A stretch of 64,000 bases of DNA, taken from contig OU452205.1 in assembly GCA_911728435.2 (NCBI GenBank), positions 8,748,260 through 8,812,259 of the forward strand, read 5' to 3'. Origin of the DNA: Apoderus coryli. Its lineage: Eukaryota > Arthropoda > Insecta > Coleoptera > Attelabidae. A model generated the notes under the pieces. That model saw only the letters and a list, made by a program, of their open reading frames with translations, did no database searches and had not been told where the DNA came from. Positions within the stretch are counted from its first letter, which is position 1. The number at the start of each line of letters is the position of its first letter. A program made the translations under genes and the position numbers. Shown here piece after piece: positions 11,215 to 21,839 of this stretch.

Positions 11215-11670
11215 GCGCAGTCGATCTTATTGTGGCTGTTGGTCATGCGTTGAGACAGACTTAGAAATGCAATTTCAAGAACCAAAACATTTTTCCAAAT
11301 CTTACTACTGAAAAGGCTCTTAACGATTATAGAACATAACTATAGTAATAAAGACTATTCTACATGCGTGCCAGCGTAGGGATTGTTGTGAAACTCGTAC
11401 TTCATTTAGGGAGGAACAGAAGTCAAGTTAAGTCAATCTAATCCCTACGCAAATGCAAGTAGATAGTAAATTTAAGTTGGGTTAGCTGAAAAAAGCACAC
11501 AGAAAAATACAGAACATTTAATTGATTCAAAGCTACTATTATTATTTTTGATCTTATTGTTGGTCTGTGTTGGACAGACTGAGAAATGCAATTCCAAGAA
11601 GCAAAACATATTTTTCAAATTTGACTACTCCAATGCTCGTATCGTTATAGAACATAACAATAGTAATAGT
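11215..11670 (+). repeat. Partial direct duplication, two copies about 310-325 bp apart
   Basis: The segment from GATCTTATTG through AGAAATGCAATT, CCAAAACATTT and AGAACATAAC at about 11223-11348 recurs at about 11550-11660 with scattered differences. The copies are direct, about 110-125 bp long. Sequence between them does not match. No coding content was recognised. Confidence 0.65.
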
Positions 11671-12115
11671 AGTAGTAAATCGACGAAACGGCCGTTTGGT
11701 GAAAGTATAGGTGTTGAAAGACAAACTCTCGCCATTAAATCTTGTTTTATTAAACAAGCCCGTATTAAATATATTTTTCACATTTGGTGCGCCTTGGATT
11801 TTACACGCTGGAGATCGGCAAAAAATACAAAAGATAGGCTGGCTAATTTTCGCATTACTGGTTCATAGAGTAAAAGCCCACGGTTTGTCGAACACGCTAA
11901 CCTTAGATATGTTGGGTGCAATCTTGGCTCAACGGTTTTTATTTGGGCATATCAAGGAGTCACGAGTACCGCTTATGACTTCAAGTTAGCCTCTAAGTGC
12001 TATTAAGGAAATACCAGATGAAGATGATCTTAAAGTTGCTTTAAATAAAATGTATTTAAAGAAAATATTTGATTTTAGAGAGTACCTACGTAATCGCTAT
12101 CGCTAGTAGTAGACC
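11671..12115. other. Unassigned, possibly LINE-derived
   Basis: The open frames at 11548-11989 overlap on both strands and look like chance. The stretch around 12000-12080 may be LINE coding sequence upstream of the next feature, but no diagnostic motif is visible. Confidence 0.3.
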
Positions 12116-12600
12116 GTCTGTGGTTACCCTACCCTAGTGATTTGCTTTTCACTGAAAGTCAAATTCTAGATATTAATCAAATTTACGTACTGAAAATATT
12201 ATCATACCAATATAAAAACAGACACAACTTGACTAATATAACACAATACGAAACAAGACACAAGAAAGATACACAAACACGGTCAATAAAAACTTACAAA
12301 ACTAAAGTACAGAGGTCGACATATTTTTTGGACCCGTATGTATACCGATTGATACCGAAAGAAATCAAAGATCAAAGAAATCTTAAGGTATTTAAAAGAA
12401 AAATGATAGGCTGGTTGCACTCTACAAGAAATACTTGTTACAATTTTATAAATTTCAGTAGTTTTCCATTTTGATATTATAAGTAAGAGAGTGAGACAGT
12501 ATAAGTAATTATAAGAAGATATCTACAAATTATTGGGAGTAGGGTAAATCTATGTAATATATATAAATATTAAAAAAAAACATAATCAAGCTATTGTTTT
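12116..12600 (+). mobile_element. LINE ORF2 C-terminus and 3' region
   Basis: The open frame at 12142-12474 has the layout of a CR1/Jockey-type ORF2 C-terminus. ESQILDINQIYVLKIL is the post-RT helical segment. It is followed by the R-x-I-K-T-Y...R-S-T-Y segment, then DPYVYRLIPKEIKD and FKRKMIGWL, which correspond to the common PKLYNxLPxEIK...FKxKLxxWL ending. The 3' part is AT-rich with a short A run at 12571-12580. No RT core is present, so this is a 5'-truncated or deleted copy. Confidence 0.65.
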
Positions 12601-13690
12601 GAATGTGTTAACATTTTTGAGTTCTATTAAATATAGGGGATGTTTTTTAATGTATTAATTGTTGGAGTATACACACTTTTTATTGTTTTGAAACGAATAA
12701 TAAGTTATATTGTATTTTTTCCGATTAATTGTTCTGCTGTTGTTTGATTGCGAAAAATAGATATGAAATTTTTTCACGCACAAACCGTTTTAACGGCTTC
12801 AGTGGATTTTCATTTTATTTCCGTAAAGAACACATAGCATAAAATTATGTGCATGTACATTTTCTTTTTGGAAATAAATTATTATTTTTAATTTGAATAA
12901 TCATTTCCAATAACAGAAAAAGCTCTTCCAAACTTAGCTAACCAGGCCCAGAGAATGGAATTCCGATTCAATAAATGCCAATACCAAATCCTTTAATACT
13001 ATTATTATAATGCTTTTTCAAAACGGTAAAAGGGGTTTGCACAAAATTCAATCGAGGTGTAGAATACTCAATAAATTATATTGCAGATATGTATTGTTTC
13101 ACAACTACTATATTTCAAGAAATTATATTTAATATTTTAGCTAGTGATGGTGGGGCTCTGGTAATAGAGCTTAACAATTATATCGTTCAATTTTGTGTAG
13201 TAAACTTGTGGAGTTTAATACGAAAATTTGAATCTACTAAAACGCTAAACTAAATTTAACATTTTTTATTTTAATGAAATTCCTACCATGCAACAATATG
13301 TAGGTAAATACACAATATTACCTATACAATTTAAGATTATCACAGAAAACTGTTATTATTGGTTTATTACAATCAAAATAGCGCATATTTAGCTTGAGGA
13401 GGTAATAATACCATAGTTTATCCTGTTCAAATGTCTGTTATTTTGCAGGTAATTTAAGACAAAGAATATAATATAAGACCTTACCAGCACGCACACTATT
13501 TTAAAAACATTAGTCAATAATATTATTATACCTCCATTTTCTAAAGTATAAAACATAACCAAAGTCATGACAGAGCGAATTGACTTGTACTAATAAATAA
13601 ATGGTTGAAAAAGAAAATAACAACAAAAAAGAATTCCAGGGTCGTAATAGTAAGTTTTCTTTCGATAATATAACTGAAGTTGCATCATGC
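12601..13690. other. AT-rich sequence, nothing recognised
   Basis: Roughly 1.1 kb without a supportable gene, RNA or repeat. Short open frames here carry no family motif. Confidence 0.45.
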
Positions 13691-13880
13691 ACATTTTTTT
13701 TTTAAATTTAGTTATTATACCTAATATAAATTCGGTTGTGTCGCCCCAGAACTTTCCCGACATCAATGCCGCCACAAAACCCTCTTTGAAATTATTGTAT
13801 TATAATTCTAATAAGATCGGTTACAACTACCTAACTGGTGACATTTTAAATGCAATTTTCTCGAAATACGCCTTTTCTGT
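13691..13880 (-). repeat. Family A repeat copy lacking its tRNA-like part
   Basis: On the minus strand: TTCGAGAAAATTGCATTTAAA, then GGTAGTTGTAACC, then a GAGGGTTTTGTGGCGGCATTGAT block, then GTCGGGAAAGTTCTGGGGCGACACAAC. In the 27.77-28.3 kb copy the last two blocks are separated by the tRNA-Ala-like segment and about 130 bp more. Here they adjoin, so the tRNA-like part is deleted. Confidence 0.65.
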
Positions 13881-13982
13881 AGTGAGGATGACTTATTGAC
13901 CATGTTAAGAGAGGTTCAGACTCAAAACCCATATTAAGATTGTAACTCAAAAGAATCAATGATTGAAATTTTTATTTCAAAT

Positions 13983-14017
13983 TAACTCCATACTCAAACG
14001 TGAGATTGAGTATGGAG
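13983..14017. repeat. Hairpin, 12-bp stem
   Basis: CTCCATACTCAA and TTGAGTATGGAG form a perfect inverted repeat around ACGTGAGA. No element boundary could be tied to it. Confidence 0.6.
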
Positions 14018-14214
14018 ATAGGTAGGTATACGTCCGTGGTTTTGCCTTAACTCCTTATTAATATATGTATATAACTATTTCTAAAACAGTGTGGTTACAT
14101 AAATAAATAAATAAAAATAAAAACATAACAAATCACAGTGATGTGGTAAAGATTCCAACACTTAAAACAAAATTCATCTCATTCACGGATGTTTATTAAA
14201 CTATATTCTATCCA

Positions 14215-15260
14215 GACCATTGACAACAATACATCCCCGACGAGTAGTTTGGGTTCAGGGCCAACCACAACACGGAGCTGCAACTTGCACCAAGTCAAGG
14301 GAATCTCCAGCGATCATCAAACTCGCAGATTCCTACCTACATAACAGGCAGATTCGTGTCAGGACAACCCTTAAGGCCCGCGGGCCACAGGGATTTGTAC
14401 TATCTACCGATCTTTACCAGCGACATTCCAATGACTGACCAGAACACCTTGGCGATCTACGCAGACGACACCAATTGGTTCCAAGATATCGACAATGAGC
14501 AGCAGACAACTTTACCGACTGGTAAATTAGGTGGAAGACGAATATTAATGCCAAGAAGATCACCGCGCTACTCATCAGAAGAAGACAAGTGCGCCCCGAC
14601 GACTTCGTCAACATCGAGGGTACTGATATAGAATGGCAGGACACTGCAAAGTACCTTGGAGTAACTTTGCGCATATCGAGAAGACCATTACGAATGCCAA
14701 AGGCATCATCACGGAGCTCTATCCGATGCTCTGCAGGAGGAGCAAGATGCCCTTGCAGGCCTTGATCTGTGCCAGTCAAGCATGAGAATACGCGGTACCA
14801 TCGTACCTGAAACGATTAGAGGCCACGGAGAACAACGCAAACGCACAGAACCGAAGGGACCTCAAACTCGACTCCCTGAGAGACGTCATGAGATTGAGAG
14901 CTCAGTAGGTCTTTTTAATGGCAGAGACACATGCAAACCCTTTGCGAAGCAGTAACTACAATGTAAAAGACGGTGCCAGGCGGTACCGGAGACCAAGGAG
15001 TCAACTCTGACGAAGGAATCCCCATTATGAAGATATCAATTGATATTGTTTATTTTTTATGTCAGGTCAACTAATTTGAATGTACAGCAACAGAGGACAG
15101 TAGAAACAAGGACATGCAAAAGGGATGGTTTCCTAGCCAAACAACAAATGAGATAGAGTTTTGGTAGAGTTAAAGTCTACCACACCACCCAGGAAAGTGG
15201 TGTCTATCTAGATTTCTCTTCCTTGTCCACAACAAAAAAAAACTAAATAAATAAAAAAAA
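14215..15260 (+). mobile_element. Jockey-like LINE, degenerate RT and 3' end with poly(A)
   Basis: Frame-broken text on the plus strand shows FTSDIPMTDQNTLAIYADDT (about 14416-14475), the RT catalytic YADD box in its usual Jockey context. Further on are DTAKYLGVTL (about 14640), the post-palm LGV motif, and ITNAKGIITELYPMLCRRS. The 3' UTR (about 14990-15230) ends in an A-rich tail near 15231-15260. The same 3' UTR occurs at 55019-55372, so two copies of one family are in the window. All reading frames are broken. Confidence 0.8.
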
Positions 15261-16170
15261 GACAACAATACAAATAATAATCAGTAACGACCCACCCATT
15301 GCTTTGTAATACGAGCATAGTCAAAACGATGATCGCTATGTTTCCTTTAATATAGAGAGTGCAGTAGTTTTGTTCAGTAATTTTGACTGGTATAAAACCG
15401 AATTTCAACGAACTTTACTTAATTTAAATGGCAACCAATTTAAACATAAATTTTTTGGCCTTGTATTTAAATTTTAGTATTTTTATAATTTAATATTCAA
15501 CGTAGTTGTATTATTAAGTTGTTTTCCGAAGTTGAAATTGAATTTGCATATTGATATTTATTTGTTAATTAAATATCTACTTTTTACCGCGTACATAAAC
15601 TGTTTACTTGCAACTACAGTATATTCAATTAAGCCTAATCTACATTGGAATTAACAAAGTGCCCACTTCTACAAACAGTTAAAAATCTCAGCCAAGTTAA
15701 GTATAGTGAATATAAGATGTATCAAGAGACCAGACGCCGTTTTTATATCCAAAAACAACATTATTTTCCATATCCAAACTAAATAGCATCATGTTGAATA
15801 TGGTAATGTTTCGGCAATCAAAGTCTATCTAATTAGTATCTTAACGATGGCAATGGGAGAAATCACACATGGAATACAACACTAAATGGATAACGATGCT
15901 ATACAGTCCTTTTAAAATCTTTTTCCACTCTCTTGTGAGCTTGAGTGAATTTATGCATCTATGTGAGTAGGTACTGTACAGGGTTACAACATTTTTCATG
16001 ATGGAACATAAGAAAGCATGACATCGTATATATTACGACATCATTTTCTTTTGATACATTTAACAAATAATGATGTCACATTGTATAGATATGATTTGGA
16101 GGTATCCAATTCATTTAGATACATAATTCGGAACAAATGAAAATTAATGTGTTAATCTTTTCTCTACGCA
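15261..16170. other. AT-rich sequence, nothing recognised
   Basis: About 900 bp without supportable features on either strand. Confidence 0.45.
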
Positions 16171-16179
16171 TGTCTAAAT

Positions 16180-16990
16180 AACGAATATCTGGCTAATGTT
16201 AATGTTGTAACGTAATTTTATCGAATCAAATCTTTTGATTCCTCCAGGTGTTCTAAACACCAAATGTGTACCCCACAGCCAGTACTCTGTTAAGTTAAGA
16301 TCATGCGTTCTTGATGGCCATAAAGTTGCAAACTGTTGCTTATAACACGATCTTGAAAAACTGTAGTTTTGCAACTGTGGAATTGACCAAAGCCTTAGCA
16401 TTGGAGGTATCGTTCATCAGGAGCAGTTACAGATACCATTTTTCCGTTCTGTATTTCCGCAAGTATGGACCAATGACGCAACTAGCTGTAGAACCTCACC
16501 ATAAAGAAGAGTTTTTGTCATGAAGTTGAACGGCATCATCTGAATTTTCTGTTGAGCGTTTCCGACAGTTTTGAATATTGACTCTAACATTAAGAGACAA
16601 ATGGTCATCTGTGTATAAAATTCGGGATGATAATTCAGGTTCAATTTTATCTGAGCCAATATTTGTAGACAAAAAGTGTATCCGACAGTATCAGTTAATT
16701 CAATAGTTGCAGTTTAAATAGGATTTTCTATAAAATTTTCCAAACGGTATTTGTTACAGGTTTCCTATTGAATTCATACGATTGATTTCTAGCGGATTGG
16801 TATTGGCTATGTTTAAATTTTCCTGAAGAACTTCTGCAACTTGAACATAACTCATCATTCGTTTTCTTGACTTAGAATGTCAGGTACAGATCTGTTCTTT
16901 CCAATTTGCTAAGCAAATTACTGTACACCTTGATTGCTTTTATTTTCTCAATACATATTTTTTTAAATTCCCTATTCATTTTTGCTTAAA
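16180..16990 (-). pseudogene. Degenerate IS630/Tc1-like transposase (DUF4817 type)
   Basis: Read on the minus strand from 16990 to 16180, shifting between frames: AEVLQENLNIANTNPLEIN (N-terminal helical domain, about 16865-16800), then an LNVRVNIQNC-like stretch in the place after the first catalytic Asp, then WPSRTHDLNLTEYWLWG (about 16322-16265). The last corresponds to the WPPRSPDLNPxDxFLWG motif with the third catalytic position. Stops and frameshifts are frequent. A partial second copy of the N-terminal part lies in opposite orientation at about 18040-18110. Confidence 0.6.
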
Positions 16991-17077
16991 AAGATAAAAA
17001 CTTTTTATGGGTCTAGATGAGCTGTTTTGCAGGAATTTGCTTCTCATCATCAGTGATTAGCAAATTTACGAAATGCT

Positions 17078-17690
17078 ATAATAATAATAATCTTTGTTTG
17101 TGTACATGTAATACAATAATACAATGATTAAAACAAACTTGCAAATTTGAAATACAAATAAAAAATAGTAAAACGACGAGTGCTGTTATAATACCCACGA
17201 ATTATACTTAAGTTTAACTTGTCTGAAAATTCGTGAATATTGCTCCACGCCTCTAACAAAAAGGAAGAGAAAACACCTCTACCAGCGCCTAATTCATAAG
17301 TTTAATATTGAAAAAACCCCAGTCTAACCTAGCCCAACATGACTAATGACCCAACTTACTGTACTGTGATACTTGCTGTACTGTGTTTTAAAATAAAGAA
17401 GAAAGAACAAAGTAAATAATAAAAAAAGAAAAACAACAAAAAATAGAGCGCACATTATTGATGAATGTTTCCTGATTGAAGAAGATTGGAATTCCACTGC
17501 ATCAACCAGTTTGTGAGAGATTTTTTAAAATTTACTCTAGTGAGTTTAGATCTAAGTTCGTTGTCTAATTGATTATATAACTTGGGCACAACATACATCA
17601 ACGATCTTTGAACGATGGATTTATTGGCTTTTGGCACAAATGCATTCTGGTTATTTATCATTATTAATCGCTTTCTTTAAGGTCAAGTAA
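17078..17690 (-). mobile_element. LINE 3' end with ATT tail
   Basis: The minus-strand open frame 17661-17455 reads NAFVPKANKSIVQRSLMYV, VPKLYNQL, ELRSKLTRVNF and FKKSLTNWLM: the typical end of a CR1/Jockey-type ORF2. Its 3' UTR continues to lower coordinates and ends in ATT repeats (ATAATAATAATAATC on the plus strand, about 17078-17093). Only the last part of ORF2 is present, so it is a 5'-truncated copy. Confidence 0.75.
17455..17661 (-). pseudogene. LINE ORF2 extreme C-terminus
   Basis: The open frame of 68 codons matches the terminal module of LINE ORF2 (PKLYNQLDNELR then FKKSLTNWL). Its own stop is probably the real ORF2 stop, as the 3' UTR and tail follow. No RT residues are present. 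Confidence 0.75.
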
Positions 17691-17934
17691 ATTGGTACAT
17701 TCTAAAAATTTTAATTGGAATTACAACATTGCAAAATTATTAAAACAAATTCAAATGACTCCTCACTCGAGTTTTATTTTCTTTTTATAAATCATTTAAT
17801 TCGATAAAAAATTATGTTTATTATGCACTACTTCTTTAAAATAAATTAAAAAATATATTTATTCCAGTGGCGTAAAAAATGGGGGGATAAAAATTGTCAC
17901 TAACCCCGATATTGCCAATGGTTAATTAAGTTAA

Positions 17935-18125
17935 GAACAACATGTTTACTGAAACAACCAGCAGAGTCTTCAAACATCTTTATTTAAGTAAAGGAAAAGC
18001 AGCAGAATCATCATAGGAAAACGAAGGATCACTGCCTTTAGAGTTGCAGAAGTTTTTCAGGAAAATCAAAACATAGCCAATACTAATCTGCTAGAAATTA
18101 TCGTGCGATATCTTCTATTTAATGG
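17935..18125 (+). pseudogene. IS630-like transposase N-terminal scrap
   Basis: Plus-strand text VAEVFQENQNIANTNLLEI (about 18042-18098) is nearly the same as VAEVLQENLNIANTNPLEI on the minus strand at about 16800-16865. It is preceded by KRRITAFR-like text. Copies in opposite orientation 1.2 kb apart show two separate insertions or an inversion. The upstream CAGTGGCGTAAAAAATGGGG at 17865 resembles a hAT terminus but has no partner that I can find. Confidence 0.5.
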
Positions 18126-19739
18126 CGGGTGGAATACCAAAAAATTGATAACTCCAGACGCGCACGCGTAGTAAATATTTATTATTTTAAAAATTAAAAT
18201 AACTAAGTATAGAAGATACGAATAGTGTTCTCGAATATAATTATTGTGTCGACATTATATTGGGTCTTAGAACGTCCATACAGACAACAATCAGCTTTTA
18301 GTGCAACGTTTCGCCTTTTTAATAAGGCTTCTTCAAGCAACTACAAATGAACAAACATTACATCAAACTATAATAAAGACAATCATAAGCATAAAACAAG
18401 TCACATAAATATATATAAAAACTGTATAAAAAGACTCACATAAAGCTTCAAGTTATTACAGACGAAAAATAACAAAGGCAAACACGAAAAACAATGAATA
18501 TTTAGCCATTAACCACGTAAATCAGCAGGTATCCAATATTATTAAACGATCGTATAGAAATAATGTATCTGACTGTGTTCCAATAAAAATATATAGGAAG
18601 TATGAATTTATCGTTTAATTTTTTTTTTCTTAAATGTGTAAAAAGACAAACCACCAACAAAAACTAAACCGTAAATACGGGGTACAATTTCAAAATTGTT
18701 AGTGACTACATGAATCCCAACCGACTCTCTTACGATTTATATTTATACATCAATTTCTTATATTGATTTAATATATTACAATAAATATTGCTTAAGTTAT
18801 TTGTGTCAGATCTCAGATTGACTGTGTCGTTTAAGCTTATATAAATCATCTCACTCAAATTCCTCATATACCAATAACTAAGTATATTTGAAATAATATG
18901 TAGTCAATACAGAGTTGTTCCAAATTTGCACAACATATGATTTTCTGTGAATTCCAGCTAGGCAACTAAGAGAATATAGATGTTTATTTTAGTCTGAGAT
19001 CTACTGTTCCTAATAAGAAGTTGAAAATCATTTTATTGTAAATAATTTGCAGAAACTTATCAGTTCAGTACCGATTACTACCCAGTAATTTATAGAGTTA
19101 ATTAATAATTTTAACTGGCGATTAACATCACGACTCTGGGGCTCTTTGCGTTTGGATATACGCCTACTCCAACTGGCGCTGATTACAACTACGATTAGCT
19201 GCTTTGCATAAGAAATTTTCAATCTCATAAATAGGTAGGTATTTTGTGGAAAGGAGTGTCTTACTATATAAATAGCAAATAATTTCTCCTTTTTCTGCCA
19301 ACCAAAATGCATTTCAATATAAATAGAACATATTTCAAGAGCTCGTCAGTGATGGTAATTTACTGGTTAGGATTTTTTTTTTCAGAGAAGTTTATTTGTT
19401 GTTATGGTTCACCACTCAATGAATATGAAAGTGTGATTATAGGTGATTTTTTTTTTGTAAATTTGACGGATTTTACTGAATAACATCGTTGATTCTGATG
19501 ATTTCGTCCAGTAATGCAAATTTAATTATATAATCGAATACGATTATAAAATTAAATCATTGTAACTAAGATTTAGAGAGCATGAGGAAGAAGCAGATTA
19601 GAAACTTTGTTGGAATAGAAAAGTTGCCTTATTCCCGATATCTATTTACGCAAAATCAAATAAGTTCATGTATATTTGAACAATGCCAACTAATAAAGAG
19701 CAAGATTTGCTTACAAAAAGTCTATCGTTTCTGCTTTTC
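18126..19739. other. AT-rich sequence, nothing recognised
   Basis: About 1.6 kb. Open frames at 19028-19312 and 19582-19815 show no family motif. The second ends where the older LINE's RT text begins and in another frame. Confidence 0.45.
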
Positions 19740-19754
19740 TGAGAAGGACGTAAA

Positions 19755-20054
19755 AAAATTTTCAATCACATTCCATCCACTTTACATTCATACGCTGATG
19801 ATATACAGATTCTAACTAGTTTTGAACCCAATGACTACGATAAGGCTAATAGCAACATAAACGATGATCTAAATCAACTGAGCATATATTGTGATATGCA
19901 CAATATGAAAATAAATCCACATAAAATCAAAGTACTGTTGTATGCATCACGCTCTGTTCACAAAGACCTTCAGAATTATTTAAGCATAGAGCTAAACGAC
20001 GATATCATTCCTTTTTCAACTTCTGCGAAGAATTTGGGCATTCTATTTGATAGT
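19755..20054 (+). mobile_element. Older LINE, 5' part of an interrupted copy
   Basis: The frame is open from before 19761 through 20054 and reads the RT palm: HSYADDIQI (YADD at 19791-19802), then LNQLSIYCDMHNMKINPHK and KNLGILFDS. Text stops at the serine codon 20052-20054. It resumes at 24800 with EMRFYSHVNNI, in the same frame once 20055-24799 is removed. The upstream limit is unclear; it is probably 5'-truncated, as no fingers domain was recognised. Confidence 0.85.
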
Positions 20055-20406
20055 TTAAGTCCGGCCATCGTAGTGAACGGTCGTACAAACCGATTGACTG
20101 TGTGTGTGTGTATAATTCCGAATTGAATTGAATGATAAATGAATGAATAAATAAGTGAACAAATGAATAAATAAAAAAATACGTTGATATCTATTTAGTA
20201 AAAACAGTATGCAAATGTGAAATTGTGTGTAAACCAGAAAACATCAACAAAATACACTAAGCATCTCGACATCAACATTGTGCTATTGTTGTTTTTTTGT
20301 GCTGGTGTTTGTTGATAACACGAGTATACAATTGCTTGTGATAAGCTGTGGTTTCTTTCCACCAGTGGTCGATTATTTGTTAGAGAATAAATATAAACTT
20401 GGTAAG

Positions 20407-21783
20407 ATGGATATTCGCTATAAATGTTGTAAAAAAGATAAAGTAGATGCATTATTCTGCCTATCATGTGACGCTATTTTACACATGAATTGTTCAGAAA
20501 AAAAGAGAGACGTAATGATAGTGAATAAGCACAAGATCTATTGTTCTAAGAAGTGTTCTAGGGAAGACAATGTTAAAAAACTTGAAGATGAAGTAACTCT
20601 ACTAAACGAATTTGTTAATGAGTTGAAGCAAGAAATACAGGAACGGGATCAACACATCGAGCGTATTAAAAGAAGATCTGTGATATTTGAAGCTGACGTA
20701 ACTGATATTGAACAGAGCTACTGTAATGAAATTAAGATGAAAGACGAACAAATAGAGAAACTAAATGAAAAGCTTAAACAATTGTCAGTGAGAGAGAATC
20801 GGAGTGAGAAGCTGGATACTACAACTCAAACTAATGAGAGTAGAACTGTCGGCAAGGATATACCGGCTGCAGAATCAATTGTGGTTTCGGCTCAAACTGT
20901 CCAGAATAACGACCTGAAAATGGAGATTGTGACATCAATGAAGCAACAATTGCTGCATCACTTTGATGACAGGTTCAAGAGAATTGAAGATCAATTATTA
21001 TTGGTACTAGATAGAACGAATGATGGTGCCGAAATGTTGTGTCATATGAGCGGCCGAGCTGGGGATGCTCCTCGGGATGCGCCATCGCCCTCTCAGGTTC
21101 ACAATGCACAGCAGCCAAACACATCGAAGGCTAACAAACATGAGGCAAATCCCTCCTCGACACATGAAGTACACCATAAAAATATATCTTTGAAGACACA
21201 CGCAAGAGCTGCAAAGGTAACAAAGCATGCAAATCGAAACATAATCACTGAACAGCAGGTAGCATCAGCACTACTGAAAGTGAACACCGATATAACGTGT
21301 GAGGAAATCATCGGCCTTTCGGGATGTAATAATAGTGAAGAACGCTATAGTAAGAATAAAGTTAACGAAAAGTCTGGTGAAGCGTGGGTCAACGTTACTA
21401 GGAAAGGTTCCGGAAATAAAAATAAAAACAAAAATACACTTAATACAGCTTTAAGACCTCCTCCAATACGCGGAAATAATCAGAACACTACCGGAAGCTT
21501 ACAAATCGCGAAGCGATATTCTTGGCTGTTTATTTCTGGATTTGCCATAGACACGACATCAAACCATATTTTGAATTATTTAAAACTTAACAACACTGCG
21601 AATTGTATTTGCGAAAAGTTAAAAACAAAAAAAGATCGATATGTAAATTCTTTTAAATTGGGTGTCCCTACGGATCACAAAAACAAAGTGTTCGCACCTG
21701 AATTCTGGCCGGAGGGTGTTGTATTGAATAATTTTCTGAATCTCAGAAGCCTCGGTTATCAGGCCAATGGCGGAAACCAATAG
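20407..21783 (+). CDS. LINE ORF1 protein with PHD-like zinc finger and coiled coil
   Basis: Predicted nucleic-acid-binding partner protein of the LINE. I chose the ATG at 20407 (458 residues) because the cysteine motif starts directly after it; an in-frame ATG at 20278 would add a hydrophobic 43-residue leader with no known role. Residues about 5-50 hold cysteines and a histidine in a shortened PHD-like order (CC, then CLSC, HMNC, YCSKKC). Residues about 50-135 are charged and probably coiled coil. A low-complexity middle follows. The C-terminal 90 residues (WLFISGFAIDTTSNHILNYL, then KLKTKKDRYVNSFKLGVP, then WPEGV) match the RRM-like C-terminal domain common in insect CR1-group ORF1 proteins. 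No frameshift or stop. ORF2 follows after 56 bp. Confidence 0.85.
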   Translation: MDIRYKCCKKDKVDALFCLSCDAILHMNCSEKKRDVMIVNKHKIYCSKKCSREDNVKKLEDEVTLLNEFVNELKQEIQERDQHIERIKRRSVIFEADVTDIEQSYCNEIKMKDEQIEKLNEKLKQLSVRENRSEKLDTTTQTNESRTVGKDIPAAESIVVSAQTVQNNDLKMEIVTSMKQQLLHHFDDRFKRIEDQLLLVLDRTNDGAEMLCHMSGRAGDAPRDAPSPSQVHNAQQPNTSKANKHEANPSSTHEVHHKNISLKTHARAAKVTKHANRNIITEQQVASALLKVNTDITCEEIIGLSGCNNSEERYSKNKVNEKSGEAWVNVTRKGSGNKNKNKNTLNTALRPPPIRGNNQNTTGSLQIAKRYSWLFISGFAIDTTSNHILNYLKLNNTANCICEKLKTKKDRYVNSFKLGVPTDHKNKVFAPEFWPEGVVLNNFLNLRSLGYQANGGNQ

Positions 21784-21839
21784 ATGACAAAAATAACGTA
21801 AGATGTGGAGGCACCGGTGATAAACAATTCCTAACGCTT

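Noticed and set aside
14414..14779. 121-codon minus-strand open frame
   Set aside because: Antisense shadow of the Jockey-like RT coding region.
17865..17890. hAT-like terminus CAGTGGCGTAAAAAATGGGG
   Set aside because: No inverted partner or 8-bp duplication found within several kilobases.
20278..20406. ORF1 start at the upstream ATG 20278
   Set aside because: The added 43 residues are hydrophobic and unlike ORF1 N-termini; the zinc motif begins right after the ATG at 20407.
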